From NCBI GenBank assembly GCA_018136815.1, contig CM030937.1:2304887-2368886 (forward strand): DNA of 64,000 bases, written 5' to 3'. Every line of letters starts with the position of its first letter. Positions within the stretch are counted from its first letter, which is position 1. Below are positions 10,174-20,345 of the stretch, piece after piece. Under the pieces are notes generated by a model. The model was not told where the DNA came from. It searched no databases and was given only the letters and a program-made list of their open reading frames with translations. This DNA comes from Isochrysis galbana (taxonomy: Eukaryota > Haptophyta > Isochrysidales > Isochrysidaceae). The position numbers and the translations under genes are program-made.

Positions 10174-11000
10174 TCATACCCTCTGAGATTTTATACTACT
10201 AGTAGTACTTAATATCACCCATCGCATTAGGCGCGAGGCTGGGCCACCGGTGACTTGATCTTTCATCGTGTGGAGCCAACGCAAAGCCGAATGGTCTACG
10301 ACGAGAGTGAAGTGACGACCCCAAAGATAAGGCCTCCAATTTCGCATCGATTCTAGCGCTGCTAGAAGTTCGATTTCAGTAACTGTCCCATGGCTCTCAG
10401 CCGGACTCAAACTCAAACTACGACCGTAGTAGGCAACGGCGCGCTCTCTCCCTTCGTCGTCCTTCTGAGCGAGGACTCCGGCGATGCCGAGCTTGCTAGC
10501 CCCGTCGGTCTTAACGAGGAAAGGACGGTCGTCTCGAGGAGGTGCGAGTACGGGTTCTTCATAGCAGATAGCAGATAGCTTGTGCTTGAGATCTTGTGGA
10601 TAGCCTGGAGCCTGGCGATAGGCTTCTGTTTGCGACTCGACCGGTACATCGCAGCCTTTCCGCGTGAGAGCGGTTGACGGCGCTGCACGGATCGCGAACC
10701 GACGGATAAAACGGCGGTAGTACGAGCACAGTCCAAGGAACGAAGGACGGCTTCGATCGAGTTGATTTGGGTAGGTTCGATTTTCGAGACGGCTTCCACT
10801 CTTCCACTTTCTTGGGATCCATCCGAAAACCTTCACGCGAAACAACGTGGCCGAGATGTTCAGCCGAGGTGGCAAAGAAAAGGCATTTCGACATCTTGCA
10901 AGTGAGGCCCGCCCAGATGAGACGCTCCAAGACAAGATCAAGACGGTGTAACATTTGTTGGAATGAGGATTGACGACAACTATCAACTATATGTAAATAT
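10174..11000 (-). pseudogene. Ty3/gypsy pol remnant: RT C-terminus and RNase H, frameshifted
   Basis: Reading the minus strand, one frame (near 11000-10830) gives the RT thumb region (TCKMSKCLFF, HLGHVVSREGFRMDPKKV). Another gives FLGLCSYYRRFIRRFA, FLVKTDGASKLGIAGVLAQ (RNase H first Asp) and FTLVVDHSALRWL. These are the consecutive blocks of a Ty3/gypsy RT-RNase H. At least one frameshift separates them, and no LTR or integrase follows. Inactive. Confidence 0.82.
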
Positions 11001-11140
11001 AAGTTTATACTTGGTTCACGCATGGCGGGGCACGAGCCCCCCCCCCCCCCCCCTCTCCACGCCTCCCCCGCCGTGGGGGAGGAACCACCCACGCTCCTGG
11101 CATGCCTGATGGCTTGCCAGGAGGATACTCTCCCATGGGG
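11001..11140 (+). mobile_element. Retroposon A, 5' fragment
   Basis: AAGTTTATACTTGGTTCACGCATGG, the GGGGCACGAGCCCC hairpin with a C homopolymer, and CTCCTGGCATGCCTGATGGCTTGCCAGGAGG match the first 140 bp of family A. The match then ends. Confidence 0.7.
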
Positions 11141-11290
11141 AAAGCCTCACGGCTGGGCCCCCACAAGGAACAAGGAAACGCAACACAATGCGTCTAACCA
11201 CAACTTAACCAAAAGGCCTATCTCCCCCTCCCCCCTCCCCCGAAGCCAGACCCAAGGTAGTGCACATGGGTCGACCCCCTGACGGATCGA
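11141..11290 (+). repeat. Dispersed repeat also found at 59050-59175
   Basis: CCCATGGGGAAA-CCTC, GGCTGGGCCCCCACAA and the C/T run before CCAGACCCAAAGTAG occur in the same order at 59050-59175. The last part resembles the CCAGACCCAAAGTAGCGCAC head of the LINE-related tails. Class unknown. Confidence 0.5.
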
Positions 11291-11689
11291 GCATGACCAC
11301 TGGCTCGATATGCGACGAGACGGAAGGGAAACGATCGGCGGGAGGCGCGGCTAAGGTGGCCGGGAGTGATGGAATGGCGGGCTGGACCACCTCCTCAGCA
11401 GAGGAAGGCGGGAGGACGGGCTTGGGCGAGGGCGAGCGCGACGACGGAGCGGACATGGCTGGGCGGATCGGGAGTGATAGGCTGAGGCTGAGGGAGCGGA
11501 GAGGTTTGGTATTGAGGTAGTGTTGAGAACGAGGGACGAGAACAGGAACGAGAACGAGAACGAGAGCGACGAACGAAGAACGACAGACGACAGACGGTTA
11601 GGGTGCGATGGACCGACGAGATGACACTACACTCACGTCAACACTCTCCTCACTAACGTATCCTTATCACGGAACGCACAGGAACCTGC

Positions 11690-11880
11690 TGACAGACCGA
11701 ACAAGGACAAGGAAGAGAATGCCGACAAGAGAGCGACGGGGCGACGGACGATCCGACGGGACTCTTTGATCGGCATGCACCAGAAGCCAGAGGCCAGGTC
11801 CAGGAGGCACGAAAAGAGCGAGTCTCTAGAACCTTGGCCTCGCGAGAGACGATCGATAGCCTCCACGGTGAGGTCAAGTT
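11690..11880 (-). pseudogene. Ty3/gypsy reverse transcriptase N-terminal fragment
   Basis: On the minus strand this gives AIDRLS-x-GQGS then LLDLASGFWCMPIKESRR. That is the 'LDLASGYWQIPI' block (first catalytic Asp) of Ty3/gypsy RT, followed by decayed sequence. It lies upstream of the 10174-11000 fragment in the same orientation, so the two may derive from one element disrupted by retroposon A. Confidence 0.65.
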
Positions 11881-11989
11881 GACTCGACTCGAGCTACCTT
11901 CCAGGGTAAATGAACACTTCTGGTATCACTCCGCACCAGTAAAACAAAATTATCTCTGCACAAGCAACAACACTCTATCTCACACTCCA

Positions 11990-12350
11990 TGAACCCAACT
12001 AGCTGCACCCTTGACAATCGCAAGGTCGAAGTCCTTCCCGAAGGTCAATGGTGTGGCACACAATTCAATTGGAAGGAACTGACGGACGGGCATCAGGTGG
12101 AACAGTGCCTTGCCACAGCGGTCCATGCAGGCCGTGACGAACGAGATCGTCCAATCGTACATGCATGTTACGTGGACCCAAACTTGAAATGCAGGGCGAA
12201 GACAGAAGATCGGTTGTGCATCGACGGACCAGCGGCCTGTGTGCTCGATGCTTCTCAGGTACCGGCCTTCCTCAACAACGTGGGCAACTTCTTTGAACAC
12301 CACCAAAGGCCAAAACTCCATGTGTGAAGTGTCAAGTTGACTCGAGCTAC
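11990..12350 (-). pseudogene. Possible retroelement integrase-like remnant
   Basis: One open minus-strand frame (about 120 residues) contains DWTISFVTACMDRCGKALFHLMPV. This loosely resembles the integrase core of Ty3/gypsy elements (D-F-x-x-x-L ... VDR-x-T-K-M-AHFIPV). The match is weak and the order relative to the RT fragments is not that of a single element. Treat as a tentative remnant. Confidence 0.3.
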
Positions 12351-12420
12351 CTTCAGGTGACAACGGAAAAGTGCTAGCAGGGATTGGGGATTGGGGGTAA
12401 AATGCACGCTTTCTCGCCTT
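12335..12420 (+). repeat. Dispersed repeat 'G', copy 1
   Basis: CAGGTGACAACGG, AGTGCTAGCAGGGAT and ACGCTTT match 13090-13150 and 40270-40330 (CAGGTGACAACG...GGTGCTAGCAGGGATGGGGA). It is probably part of an old retroelement, since it sits beside gypsy-like remnants here. Confidence 0.6.
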
Positions 12421-13090
12421 TCGTACATAACGTTATGGATATGTTGTGGAGTTTGTTTTTTTTTTGAGGGGGGGGGACCCTCGCCTATGCCCAATGACAG
12501 AGCGCACCGCGTACATGCAGCAACACAGTGTTTGTCACTCACGCAGACGAAAGAAATCTTCATCAGCTATGGCGCATCCTACTTTGTGTCACGCGCGGTC
12601 CAGCCGCAGAGCCCTCAAGCTGAGGGAGAGAAGACCAAAAGCGAGCGCGCCGCGGCGGGGGGGGGGAAGGGAGGGGGATGGATGAGTCGGTGGAGAGGTG
12701 GAAGGTTTTTTGTTTTTGTGTGGCCCCAACTCCCCCACCGTCGGTGCACACTGCCCAGTGGCTCTGTCTCAACCAACAAACCAACCCAAACACCTGCTCC
12801 AAAAAAAACAACTGCCCCACCTGACAGCACAACTGATGGTCCAACAGATGCCGCCCCACCCTGACCACGGAAGCGTTTGCTCACACCCCCACGTCGATGT
12901 TCCCCTCGTTTTCCAGGTTGTTCTTTGGATCTCTCTATTATAGACTTCTGCGTAGACACGAGCGATAAGGGGACATCGTGAGTTCCAATCAGATATCGAC
13001 CCTGCCCCACATCGAGTCCATGCACCACGTGTGTGTGTGTGTGTGTTTCGACATACGTGTGAAAGGTGGCCCAGTTGAGTCATGTAACCT
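12421..13090. other. No gene seen; homopolymer and GT repeats
   Basis: Open frames here are low complexity and I find none convincing. Contains an oligo-T/oligo-G junction near 12455-12480, a poly-G near 12657-12665 and (GT)n at 13029-13046. 12955-13080 aligns loosely with 40160-40260 (ATATCGACCCTG-CCCA-ATCGAGT), upstream of repeat G in both places. Confidence 0.4.
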
Positions 13091-13150
13091 CCAGGTGACA
13101 ACGGAAGGTGCTAGCAGGGATGGGGATAATTGAACGCTTTTGGTCTTTGA
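13091..13150 (+). repeat. Dispersed repeat 'G', copy 2
   Basis: Nearly identical over about 55 bp to 40272-40328: CCAGGTGACAACG, GGTGCTAGCAGGGATGGGGA, TAATTGAACGCTTTTGGTC. Confidence 0.75.
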
Positions 13151-13601
13151 GAGCTGATAAGCTGTTACCCCATCCTTGGTTTTTGCCGCAGGGCCGGTCG
13201 CCCCCCCTCCGCCCTCCCTCCCCCCTCCCCCCCTTCTCCCCTATGGCGCTCCCCCATCCACACATGCACTTCATACTTCATTTCCCTCCAGAAAGACAAC
13301 TTGCAGTAGACAGTAACAGTAGATCTCTCTTATCTCTTATGCAGCATGCAGCCCTTCTCTCCCCACTACCCAGCACGAGCAAAAGCAAAAGTACAAATAC
13401 AAAATAGCGTAGCAGCCATTTGGCATTTGGCTGCTGTGATCCTGGCAGCAAAGAGTTAGTATGGTGAGGAAGAGGGAGCTGGGAAGGCTCATTATAAAGA
13501 AGCACCCCCGCCACCACCAACAAAAGGAGGATCACTACTACTCTAGTCTAGAGTAGTGTCACTGTGTCACGAGCAGGAGGCGACGAGTACTCGATTAGGG
13601 G

Positions 13602-13608
13602 TATAAAA
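13602..13608 (+). promoter_or_regulatory. TATA-like box
   Basis: TATAAAA lies 166 bp upstream of the ATG at 13768 and 16 bp upstream of an alternative in-frame ATG at 13618. If it sets the transcription start about 30 bp downstream, translation would begin at 13768, which is why I prefer that start. Confidence 0.3.
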
Positions 13609-13767
13609 TGAAGCTTGATGGGAGGCTGTGAATACCACGATACGAGGTTGCTGCGCGCGCGCCTGCCCTCCCTCCTCTCCCCCTCGGTCTCCCCCTCGCC
13701 CTCTCTCTTGCCTCACAGCGCGTGCTGCTCCCTCTCTCTCACACTTCTCCTCCTCAAGCCGCCACCG

Positions 13768-14379
13768 ATGGGGCTGGCCAAACTGCTGCGGATGCTGCTG
13801 CCTATCGGCTTCTTCCTGATGCAGAGCCCACTTGCGTACAAGGCTGCCGGTGCTCCTCTTGTGCCGCTCCAGGTGCTCGCGCGCTATGTGTACGAAGAGA
13901 CTGCGGGGAAGCCGCAGGCGGAGCATGTGGCCATTGGCTTGCGTGCCGTGCTCTTCCCCGGCAATCTTCTCCGCGCCGCGCTCTGTGCGGCACCGCTCAA
14001 CAGGACAGAGGGCGCGCCGAGTCTCGATGTCAACGAGGTGTGGGAGCGCAGCATCCAGCTTGGCACACGCAACGCCTACACACTCAAGTCGTCGACTGAA
14101 CAGCAGCAGCTTCTGCTCGTGGGCTGCGCTTGCAGCATCCTAGGAGCTCTCCTGTCGCTCCTGCTCTTCCGTGTGCATGTTCTTCTCCTCCTCGGCGTCA
14201 CAGTGCTCGGCGTGTTCTTCGGCCTCAATGGTCTTACAGCCACTGTACAATACGCTCTCTGCGTCATGCTACCCGTTTATGAGATGAGCAAAGCTGCTGC
14301 GGCGACAACGGCCACACCGACAACTACAACTACCAAGAAGATACCAAAACCAGCGAATAAGGCAGGAAAGAAGGCGTGA
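13768..14379 (+). CDS. Small multi-pass membrane protein, unknown
   Basis: 203 residues from the ATG at 13768 in a good GCCACCG context. An in-frame ATG at 13618 would add 50 Ser/Pro/Leu-rich residues that look like translated CT-rich leader. Hydrophobic segments: near the N-terminus (LLPIGFFLMQ), then LLLVGCACSILGALLSLLLF and VHVLLLLGVTVLGVFFGL close together, followed by VQYALCVMLPVY. The tail is Ala/Thr-rich, then lysine-rich (KKIPKPANKAGKKA), likely cytosolic. The soluble part between the first and second segments carries GAPSLDVNEVWERSIQ. Composition, start context and the promoter-like TATA support a real gene; I recognise no family. Confidence 0.6.
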   Translation: MGLAKLLRMLLPIGFFLMQSPLAYKAAGAPLVPLQVLARYVYEETAGKPQAEHVAIGLRAVLFPGNLLRAALCAAPLNRTEGAPSLDVNEVWERSIQLGTRNAYTLKSSTEQQQLLLVGCACSILGALLSLLLFRVHVLLLLGVTVLGVFFGLNGLTATVQYALCVMLPVYEMSKAAAATTATPTTTTTKKIPKPANKAGKKA

Positions 14380-14673
14380 AGACCACCCATTCCTGTATGT
14401 GACGAGAGGACGCTCTGCAATGTGGCTTCTACAGCTCTCGATCGCGCTCACTAATTGACATTGGTTGATGAAGCCAAGCGGAACTGGTCGTGGTAGAATA
14501 GGCTCAAATGGCATCGATCACAGAGATGCGTATTCACACAGGACACGTCTGCAAGATGCAGCGTTGCACATTGTGAGATGCGCGCGTGCTATAATTCTGT
14601 GCAACTAAACATAGAACAACATAGGTCGGACACGTGTGCGGCTTCCAGATTGTATTTGCATTGCGCTCTCTCA

Positions 14674-14691
14674 TGCGTACGCTCACGTGTA
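14674..14691. repeat. Target-site duplication of LINE 1, left copy
   Basis: TGCGTACGCTCACGTGTA, identical to 16139-16156. Confidence 0.9.
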
Positions 14692-16138
14692 AAAGAAACA
14701 TCTGAAGATTCTGGGCTACACACCTACTATTGTCTGGATATCTCCTCTCTACTTACACCGCCCTTAATTTCCCTCCCTCCACCTCTTTCCCTGCCCCCCT
14801 TCATTCCTTGGTCTTCGGTTTCAGGGGTCCGGCCCTGGTGCCCTACCTAAGGCCTGGTTCGGAGTGTGGGGGCCGGGCAGGCCTATTGTCTTCTTCGTGT
14901 CCTGCGTGCCCTCCCGGGTTCGCGTTGGTCGTCAGGCTTACGTCAGGTTCTTGCCATCCCTAGTGATTCCCAGGTCCTCTGTGCCCCTGGCTTATTCGCC
15001 TTCGTTTCGTTGCTCCTTGTTCTCCTCGACGGCGTGTGCTATCCCTAGCTTGGTGGCTAGCTCCACTAGCTCCTCGCTGGGTTTGAGCCCACCCTTGTCG
15101 TTCAACATAAAAACGGGTCTCAAGTCGCTTATGTCTATTCTTTTTTTTAGGTTGCCTACCCATGCCCGCTTGGGCGGTTCTTGTCGAGTCGGTTCCGTTT
15201 GCGAAGACCAGTGCTTTGCTCAGTGTGGTGTATCTCTCTATCGTTCTTATCAATATCGATTCTTCCGAGAATTTTATGCCATCATAATGAATTCTATAGA
15301 AGTCTGTGATGATATATCTCCACGCTAATAGATATAGTGTATATATCGCCTTCGGGGCGTCCCCTTTCGGGTAGATGAATAGATTGTCGACGATGTGGTC
15401 TTCTCTACTTTTTTCCGCCGCAGGTGAGAACCTGGCGACTTTGTTCAGCGCACATAATATGTTGGTTATCCCCTGGCATTCGCCTAGGTGCGTCGAAGAT
15501 TCGTCCGCTTCTCCACATATGCGGCACGTATTGGTTCTATCCGGAAATCGGTTGTACGTGCCCACTCGCCTATGCGTGATGTGTTTGAAATGCAGGTGCA
15601 TATCGCGCGCCGTCACCATTGGGGATGTGTACAGCTTCGCTAGGTGCGCCCATGTGTCCTCGGGAATCTGAAGTCTTTCTTCCCATTTGGTGGGTCCTGC
15701 GTGTCGTTTTCGTTTTCGAGTAGTTCGTTGGAGGGCTTCGGTCAAGTGTTCCACTCCGGTCTCGTCTAGCGGTGTTCTGCCGTTCAGTGTGTGTTCGTCC
15801 GCCAGCGGGTATTCGAATCTCTTGTTAGATTTGTAGCCCTCTCCCCATTTTGCTGGCGGGGAGGTGTCTAGGTTCTCGGGTGCGTTGGGCAGTCTCGCCC
15901 CAATTATTGGAGTGCCCAAGTACGAGAGCTCCGCTTCATACCACGCGCCTTTGATTTTCGCGTAGTAGTCTCCATCCTGCGTTATGTGTATGTGTATTTC
16001 GGGGGGTGGTTCTTCCGGGCGGTGTTGTTCGTCGACAGGGGGGTGTCCATGAGTCCTTCGTCCATCGCGGCGAGGGCGGCGGCAGCGAGAGCGGGCGGCG
16101 GCGCGCGCTCCATGACCTTATCGTTTTAACGATAGTTC
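14692..16138 (-). mobile_element. RT-less non-LTR retrotransposon (LINE) derivative, 1447 bp
   Basis: Bounded by a perfect 18-bp duplication, so both ends are exact. On the minus strand it starts GAACTATCGTTAAAACGATA (a near-palindrome also at 22494-22512 and, diverged, at 43310) then GGTCATGGAGCGCG. It carries one open region for the ORF2 C-terminal domain, then a 3' UTR (GGCCTGCCC...CCTGAAACCGAAGA...GGGCGG) and ends AGAATCTTCAGATGTTTCTTTT. ORF1, endonuclease and reverse transcriptase are absent although the 5' end is present. This is therefore an internal deletion, not a 5' truncation, and it must have moved using another element's enzymes. Confidence 0.85.
14960..16117 (-). pseudogene. LINE ORF2 C-terminal zinc-knuckle domain, no in-frame start
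   Basis: Open on the minus strand from a stop at 16118-16120 to the stop at 14960, about 385 codons, but without an in-frame ATG near its beginning. The conserved ATG at 16113 is in another frame and meets a stop after about 45 codons. The domain matches 57619-58875 along most of its length: EAELSYLGTP, PP-AKWGEGYK-NKR, MHLHFKHITHRRVGTYNRF, the zinc knuckle CRICGEADESSTHLGEC (C-x2-C-x8-H-x3-C), then LLAWRYIITDFYRIHYDG. LINE proteins of this type carry such a finger after the reverse transcriptase. The C-terminal 50 residues diverge from the other copy, suggesting a frameshift there. Confidence 0.75.
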
Positions 16139-16156
16139 TGCGTACGCTCACGTGTA
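16139..16156. repeat. Target-site duplication of LINE 1, right copy
   Basis: Identical to 14674-14691; marks the 5' boundary of the minus-strand element. Confidence 0.9.
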
Positions 16157-17510
16157 GCACAGACTCATCTTTATAAGTGATCATAAAACTGTTGCGAGTA
16201 GGGGGAGTCCGTCCCGCGCCCGAAGAGGGTCGGTTTCCCCCTCTCCCGCCGGGATCCCCCGAAGGTCCGTTTCGGCGCCGAAGCGGCCCTCCCAGCGGCC
16301 CCCTCCCTTCCCTCCCCCCCTTTCGGTATCCCCGAGGACCGCTGCCCCGATGCCGCGGGGGCGGCCCCCCTTGCTTCCCCGCACAGTCCCTAGGCCCCCT
16401 TCCTGGTTTCTTACCCCCCCCCACCCTGTTTACTCCCTTGTGTGTTCCCGCGCCTCTTTCCGCGGCGGCATTGTCTCATCTTTTCCCGCCACGCCTTCCG
16501 TCCCGATGTCCGACGCCGGTGACCCCCAGCCCCATGATTCTTCCGTGTGCTGTGCCCCCCAATGTGCTGACCCTCTGAGCGGCCCACCAGGCCCTGCCCC
16601 GCCCCCTGTCCATATCCACGGCGGCCCACAACTGATGTCCCCCGGTCCCTCCTCGTCCCTCCCCAGCTCCCCATGTTCATACAATGGCAGCTAATAATGA
16701 TCCACAGCTCCATCCATATCACCACTGCTATCATCATGGATCATGGTAGCGGAGGTCGTTCCCCTTCGCACCGACCTCGCCGACCTCACACGCACCCCCA
16801 CGCACGCTCCTTCCCGCCGCCTGCTCCCGACGGCCCGCAGCTCGGTCCGCTCCACCCTCCAACCCACTGGCAACCACAGCAACCACAACAGCCACAACAA
16901 CCATAGGGGGCGCACAGCGGCTGGGCGACCCCCTACGCAAACCGCTACGAGTCTGACGCACCCGACGAATCGGACGACGCGACTGACGCCGGCGGGTCGC
17001 CCACCCGTCCACCAACTTGTCCGACCCACCAATACCAACGCCGGCACCAGTCAACACAACCAGCCCACAGCATCCAATGGGGACCCCTCCCCGCCTCAGA
17101 CATGGGGGGCATCGGCATAGAGCCGCTGACAAACGGCGCGCGCGCGATTGGCATAAGTGCTTGATCTATGGCAGCGAGCGAACAAGATACAAGACTGAGC
17201 ACACACATCATAGAATATACATATTACACTATACATGCAACTTGAACCAGGGCATCCAACATCGGCAGCGTGTACCTTGCATCCTACTTGGCCGACACAT
17301 CGTAACTGCCCGACGAAGTAGAGGAAGAAGGTGGGAGACCGGCCAGATGCAGCGCTAGTGTGACCGCATCCATCATCTCCTAATGATTGTCCGCACGACC
17401 AATCTCAGACTAATAGCAGCACTCACCATGACCTCATGTGGGTGCGGTGGGTTGTGTGGCTAGCCTTTCTCAGGCAGGCTGCACAATGACGAGCACGATG
17501 GAGGATGTCG
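16157..17510. other. C-rich gene-free stretch, possibly an old LINE 5' region
   Basis: Long proline/histidine-rich frames occur on both strands (e.g. 16177-16578, 16743-17120), but none has a recognisable domain. CTGGTTTCTTACC-type blocks near 16405-16440 recall the sequence read on the minus strand at 22200-22350. That suggests a decayed 5' UTR/ORF1 region of the LINE family. No supported gene. Confidence 0.4.
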
Positions 17511-17518
17511 TTGAGTAG

Positions 17519-19924
17519 CTAGCGCGGCTCCAACGATTTCAACCACGAGTCAACGAGAGCTCCAGCGGAATCTCTTGCTCTCCGGGGGCCGATGAGAAAA
17601 AGAACTGCGACCTCGTCGCTCAGATTGGGGACCTCATCGGAATTTGAGTGCCAGCCCGGCTCACTTGCTTTCCTTTCGCGATCGGCCTCCAACGGCAAGC
17701 CGCTCGGTTCCCACTGGGTCGGCTGTCGTATGAGGAGTGCTAAAGCACAAGTCTGCTGCTCCAATGCTCGAAGTGCGCCGCGCGATTCCGAGCCCAGTAT
17801 CCGCACAGCCGTGGAGCGGTGCACCGGGATGGTAGTTACGCCGGCGGCGCCGTAGCGCACAGTGGTAAGGAGCAGTCCGAGCACGCGTGGCAGCGTTGCA
17901 GCATGCCAGTTTAGGCGCTCCTCGGCGCCATTTGTCTGCAAGACGATATGTAGTGCGTCACGCTTCTCTCGCAGTGAAACCGCCAGATGGCTCAGAGGTA
18001 TGGACCTAAGGACGGCTGTGGAGGCATCTTGCCATCGCGCGAGTAGAGCCTCGGGCGCCAATGCGGGCTTGTGCAAGTACCATCGGATCAGTACAGCCAC
18101 TGCGGCAGATCGCGAACACACGAGCGCAACAACAGCGAGAATAGCGCGCTCCGCAGCATCCTCGGCTGCAGCGGTGAGCTCAATGGAAGCAGAGCCACGC
18201 GATCGCTGTGCGAGGCGCACAAGGGCCTCATTACCAACGGCTAGTTGAGCACAGCGCATGAAATCTGACTTGACCAAGGCTTCATTTTCGATGAAGAGGC
18301 GTAGCCGTGTTGGGGCCGCTTTCATTGCGATGGCTGCCGCTGCATCCTTCGCAACACTGCGGCAGATAGCCTCAGCATCGGCCGAGGCGACGGCGGAACT
18401 GATTGCACCGATGTTTTGTCCGTCGTGACACGATTCTTGACCGCCATTCGAAAAAATGGGTACGGCGCCAGCCTGATTGCCCGACAAGCGCACCAAGGAG
18501 CGTCGCTCTGGAACCAACCTGCTGTTGTCTTGTGCCTCAGCCTCATCAGTGGCAGATGCGGATTCGCCGCTGTAGGTCTCGCACCATCTCGCCCTTCGCG
18601 CCGCTTCCAAGCGTGCGGCACTTGAGCTTGTGGCACTTGAGCTTGGTGCTGCAAAGTTTTTTCGTCGCCAGCAGTTTGCTGCCAATAGATTTGGCGGCGA
18701 GAAATCATTGGCCGGATGCTGGGCAAGCTGTGCGCATTTTGTCGCGGTTCGTTCGCTTAGCGGCAGACAAGGGCGAGAGATTCGTTGTGATGGTGTCATG
18801 GCGCGTACTGCCGCTTGACGTGGCACATGATTCAATGGGTTGAATGTGGTGTGTTGCGAGTCAATGTTGGAAGTGTCGGTGCTGAATCTGTTATAGGCTC
18901 GAGGGCTGGCTTTCCAGCTACTCGACGGGCTAGGAGGAGGCTCAATTTGCAATCGACTCGACGCACATGCCGATTCGTACGGAACGCGAGACTTGGATGC
19001 CAATGTAGAGAATAGCTTGTCGGGGCTGAGATTGCTTCGGCTAAGACTACCTTGCATTGAGACTATCTCCGTCTTGGGGCTATCTTGGCCGATCACAGAA
19101 GGTATACCGACTGGGGTGGGCTGAGAGCTGGCGGCCACGCTCCAAATAGGCGTCTCCATGCGCACGTTCCCTGGTCCGCTCATGGAGAAATTGTGCGCGT
19201 GATCTCCATGCGCGCTGCAGATAGAACCTCTACGGCCGGCACCACCACAAGCGATTGTACTAGGGGTCGCATGCTGGCCAGGCCCGAGGCAGATCTCTGT
19301 GTCGCCATGGATCACACTCGGAAAACTCCCGCATAACGAATCGGGCGCGCAGCTGCTTTGGTCATAAAATGACGGTTCATCTACTTGCGAGAAACTACCT
19401 AGATCAGCGAAATCCGCAAATCGTGGGGCATCAACTGCCCTCGACTCATGGTAGGCTGCAGCACAACCGCTGGGCCTGCTTCCCTCTCGCTGTGCCAATG
19501 GTGTGACGACGGGCTCGGAGATGACAGCTGGCACGGACGATGGACATAAGAAAGGCGCGTCGACCAACTCGTGCGGTGGTAATTGCGACCACGCTTGCAC
19601 CCGCTGCACAATCTCAGCGAGGCTTTCGTTGTCTGGCGTAGACGCAGGCGGCAACGCTTTCTCAGCCACCTGGGCATTATCGCGAGCTGAGGCGCGAGCA
19701 GGAGCTCCCAGCCCATCGCCCAAGTAGCCATAGTGGTTGATCGTCGAGAGGACCGCCGAGAGTGTCGAGGCGGGCACGGACTCCGCGTCTGTCCGCAGTT
19801 TCCTCACAATCTGCCGCGCGAGAACCCGCTCGGTGCTCCGCTCGCCCCCCCCAGCGCGGCGCGGCTCGGCAAGGACGGGGCGGGTGGGTGTGGTGCATCG
19901 CCGGCCGCCGGCCGCGCGCGCCAT
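17519..19924 (-). CDS. Orphan 801-residue protein, low-complexity N-terminal half
   Basis: A single long frame. I take the ATG at 19924; 33 more codons upstream are open only from a TTG. Residues about 25-60 form a helix-rich segment (ERVLARQIVRKLRTDAESVPASTLSAVLSTINHYGYLGD). About 90-480 is Ser/Pro-rich and probably disordered. The last 300 residues are Ala/Leu/Arg-rich and predicted helical (AAAEDAAERAILAVVALVCSRSAAVAVLIRWYL, ALRALEQQTCALALLI). No signal peptide, zinc finger or kinase motif is visible and no family is recognised. The length of open frame, far beyond its neighbours' chance frames, makes it a real gene; introns are possible but not needed. Confidence 0.65.
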   Translation of the reverse strand: MARAAGGRRCTTPTRPVLAEPRRAGGGERSTERVLARQIVRKLRTDAESVPASTLSAVLSTINHYGYLGDGLGAPARASARDNAQVAEKALPPASTPDNESLAEIVQRVQAWSQLPPHELVDAPFLCPSSVPAVISEPVVTPLAQREGSRPSGCAAAYHESRAVDAPRFADFADLGSFSQVDEPSFYDQSSCAPDSLCGSFPSVIHGDTEICLGPGQHATPSTIACGGAGRRGSICSAHGDHAHNFSMSGPGNVRMETPIWSVAASSQPTPVGIPSVIGQDSPKTEIVSMQGSLSRSNLSPDKLFSTLASKSRVPYESACASSRLQIEPPPSPSSSWKASPRAYNRFSTDTSNIDSQHTTFNPLNHVPRQAAVRAMTPSQRISRPCLPLSERTATKCAQLAQHPANDFSPPNLLAANCWRRKNFAAPSSSATSSSAARLEAARRARWCETYSGESASATDEAEAQDNSRLVPERRSLVRLSGNQAGAVPIFSNGGQESCHDGQNIGAISSAVASADAEAICRSVAKDAAAAIAMKAAPTRLRLFIENEALVKSDFMRCAQLAVGNEALVRLAQRSRGSASIELTAAAEDAAERAILAVVALVCSRSAAVAVLIRWYLHKPALAPEALLARWQDASTAVLRSIPLSHLAVSLREKRDALHIVLQTNGAEERLNWHAATLPRVLGLLLTTVRYGAAGVTTIPVHRSTAVRILGSESRGALRALEQQTCALALLIRQPTQWEPSGLPLEADRERKASEPGWHSNSDEVPNLSDEVAVLFLIGPRRARDSAGALVDSWLKSLEPR

Positions 19925-20029
19925 CAGCTTTGGGCGGGCGGAAGGCCCACAGAGGAGAGGAGAGGGAGGTGGGGAGGGGCCGGCTGGGGAGGAAGCGAGA
20001 GGGCGAGAGCGAGAGGCGCCCAAAAAGGC

Positions 20030-20345
20030 GCCAAGAGAGAGAGGAGAGAGAAAGAGGGAGGGAGAGGAGAGCTGAGATGAGATTCACTTTCTGAGACAGT
20101 CGTCCATAACTCTAAGTGAAGGAGGGGGGGGTCGTAAGAGAGAGATGAAGAAGTCCTCGTCTAATATTCTTGTAGAGACAGAGAAGAAGGAAGAGGTGTA
20201 CGATAGAGAGAGGGGAGAGAAAAGATCTGGAGAGAAGAAGAGATGGAAAAGAAGAGGGAAGAGAGACTGGTGAGCAGGAGGCTGAGAGAGAGAGAGAGAG
20301 ATGAGGAAGAGAGAGAGAAAGTGTGGACGAGGCGAGACACAACAA
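20030..20345. repeat. GA-rich simple-sequence tract
   Basis: Nearly continuous GAGA/GGAGAG sequence between two divergent genes (17519-19924 minus, 20685-21866 plus). It likely forms the shared promoter region. Confidence 0.6.

Noticed and set aside
11905..11935. TGGTATCAC as a tRNA primer-binding site of a gypsy element
   Set aside because: It is on the plus strand whereas the gypsy fragments are on the minus strand, it matches only part of the usual initiator-tRNA complement, and no LTR is visible next to it.
16177..17120. Proline/histidine-rich frames as a secreted or structural protein
   Set aside because: C-rich composition explains them; frames are equally long on the opposite strand and no signal peptide or motif is present.
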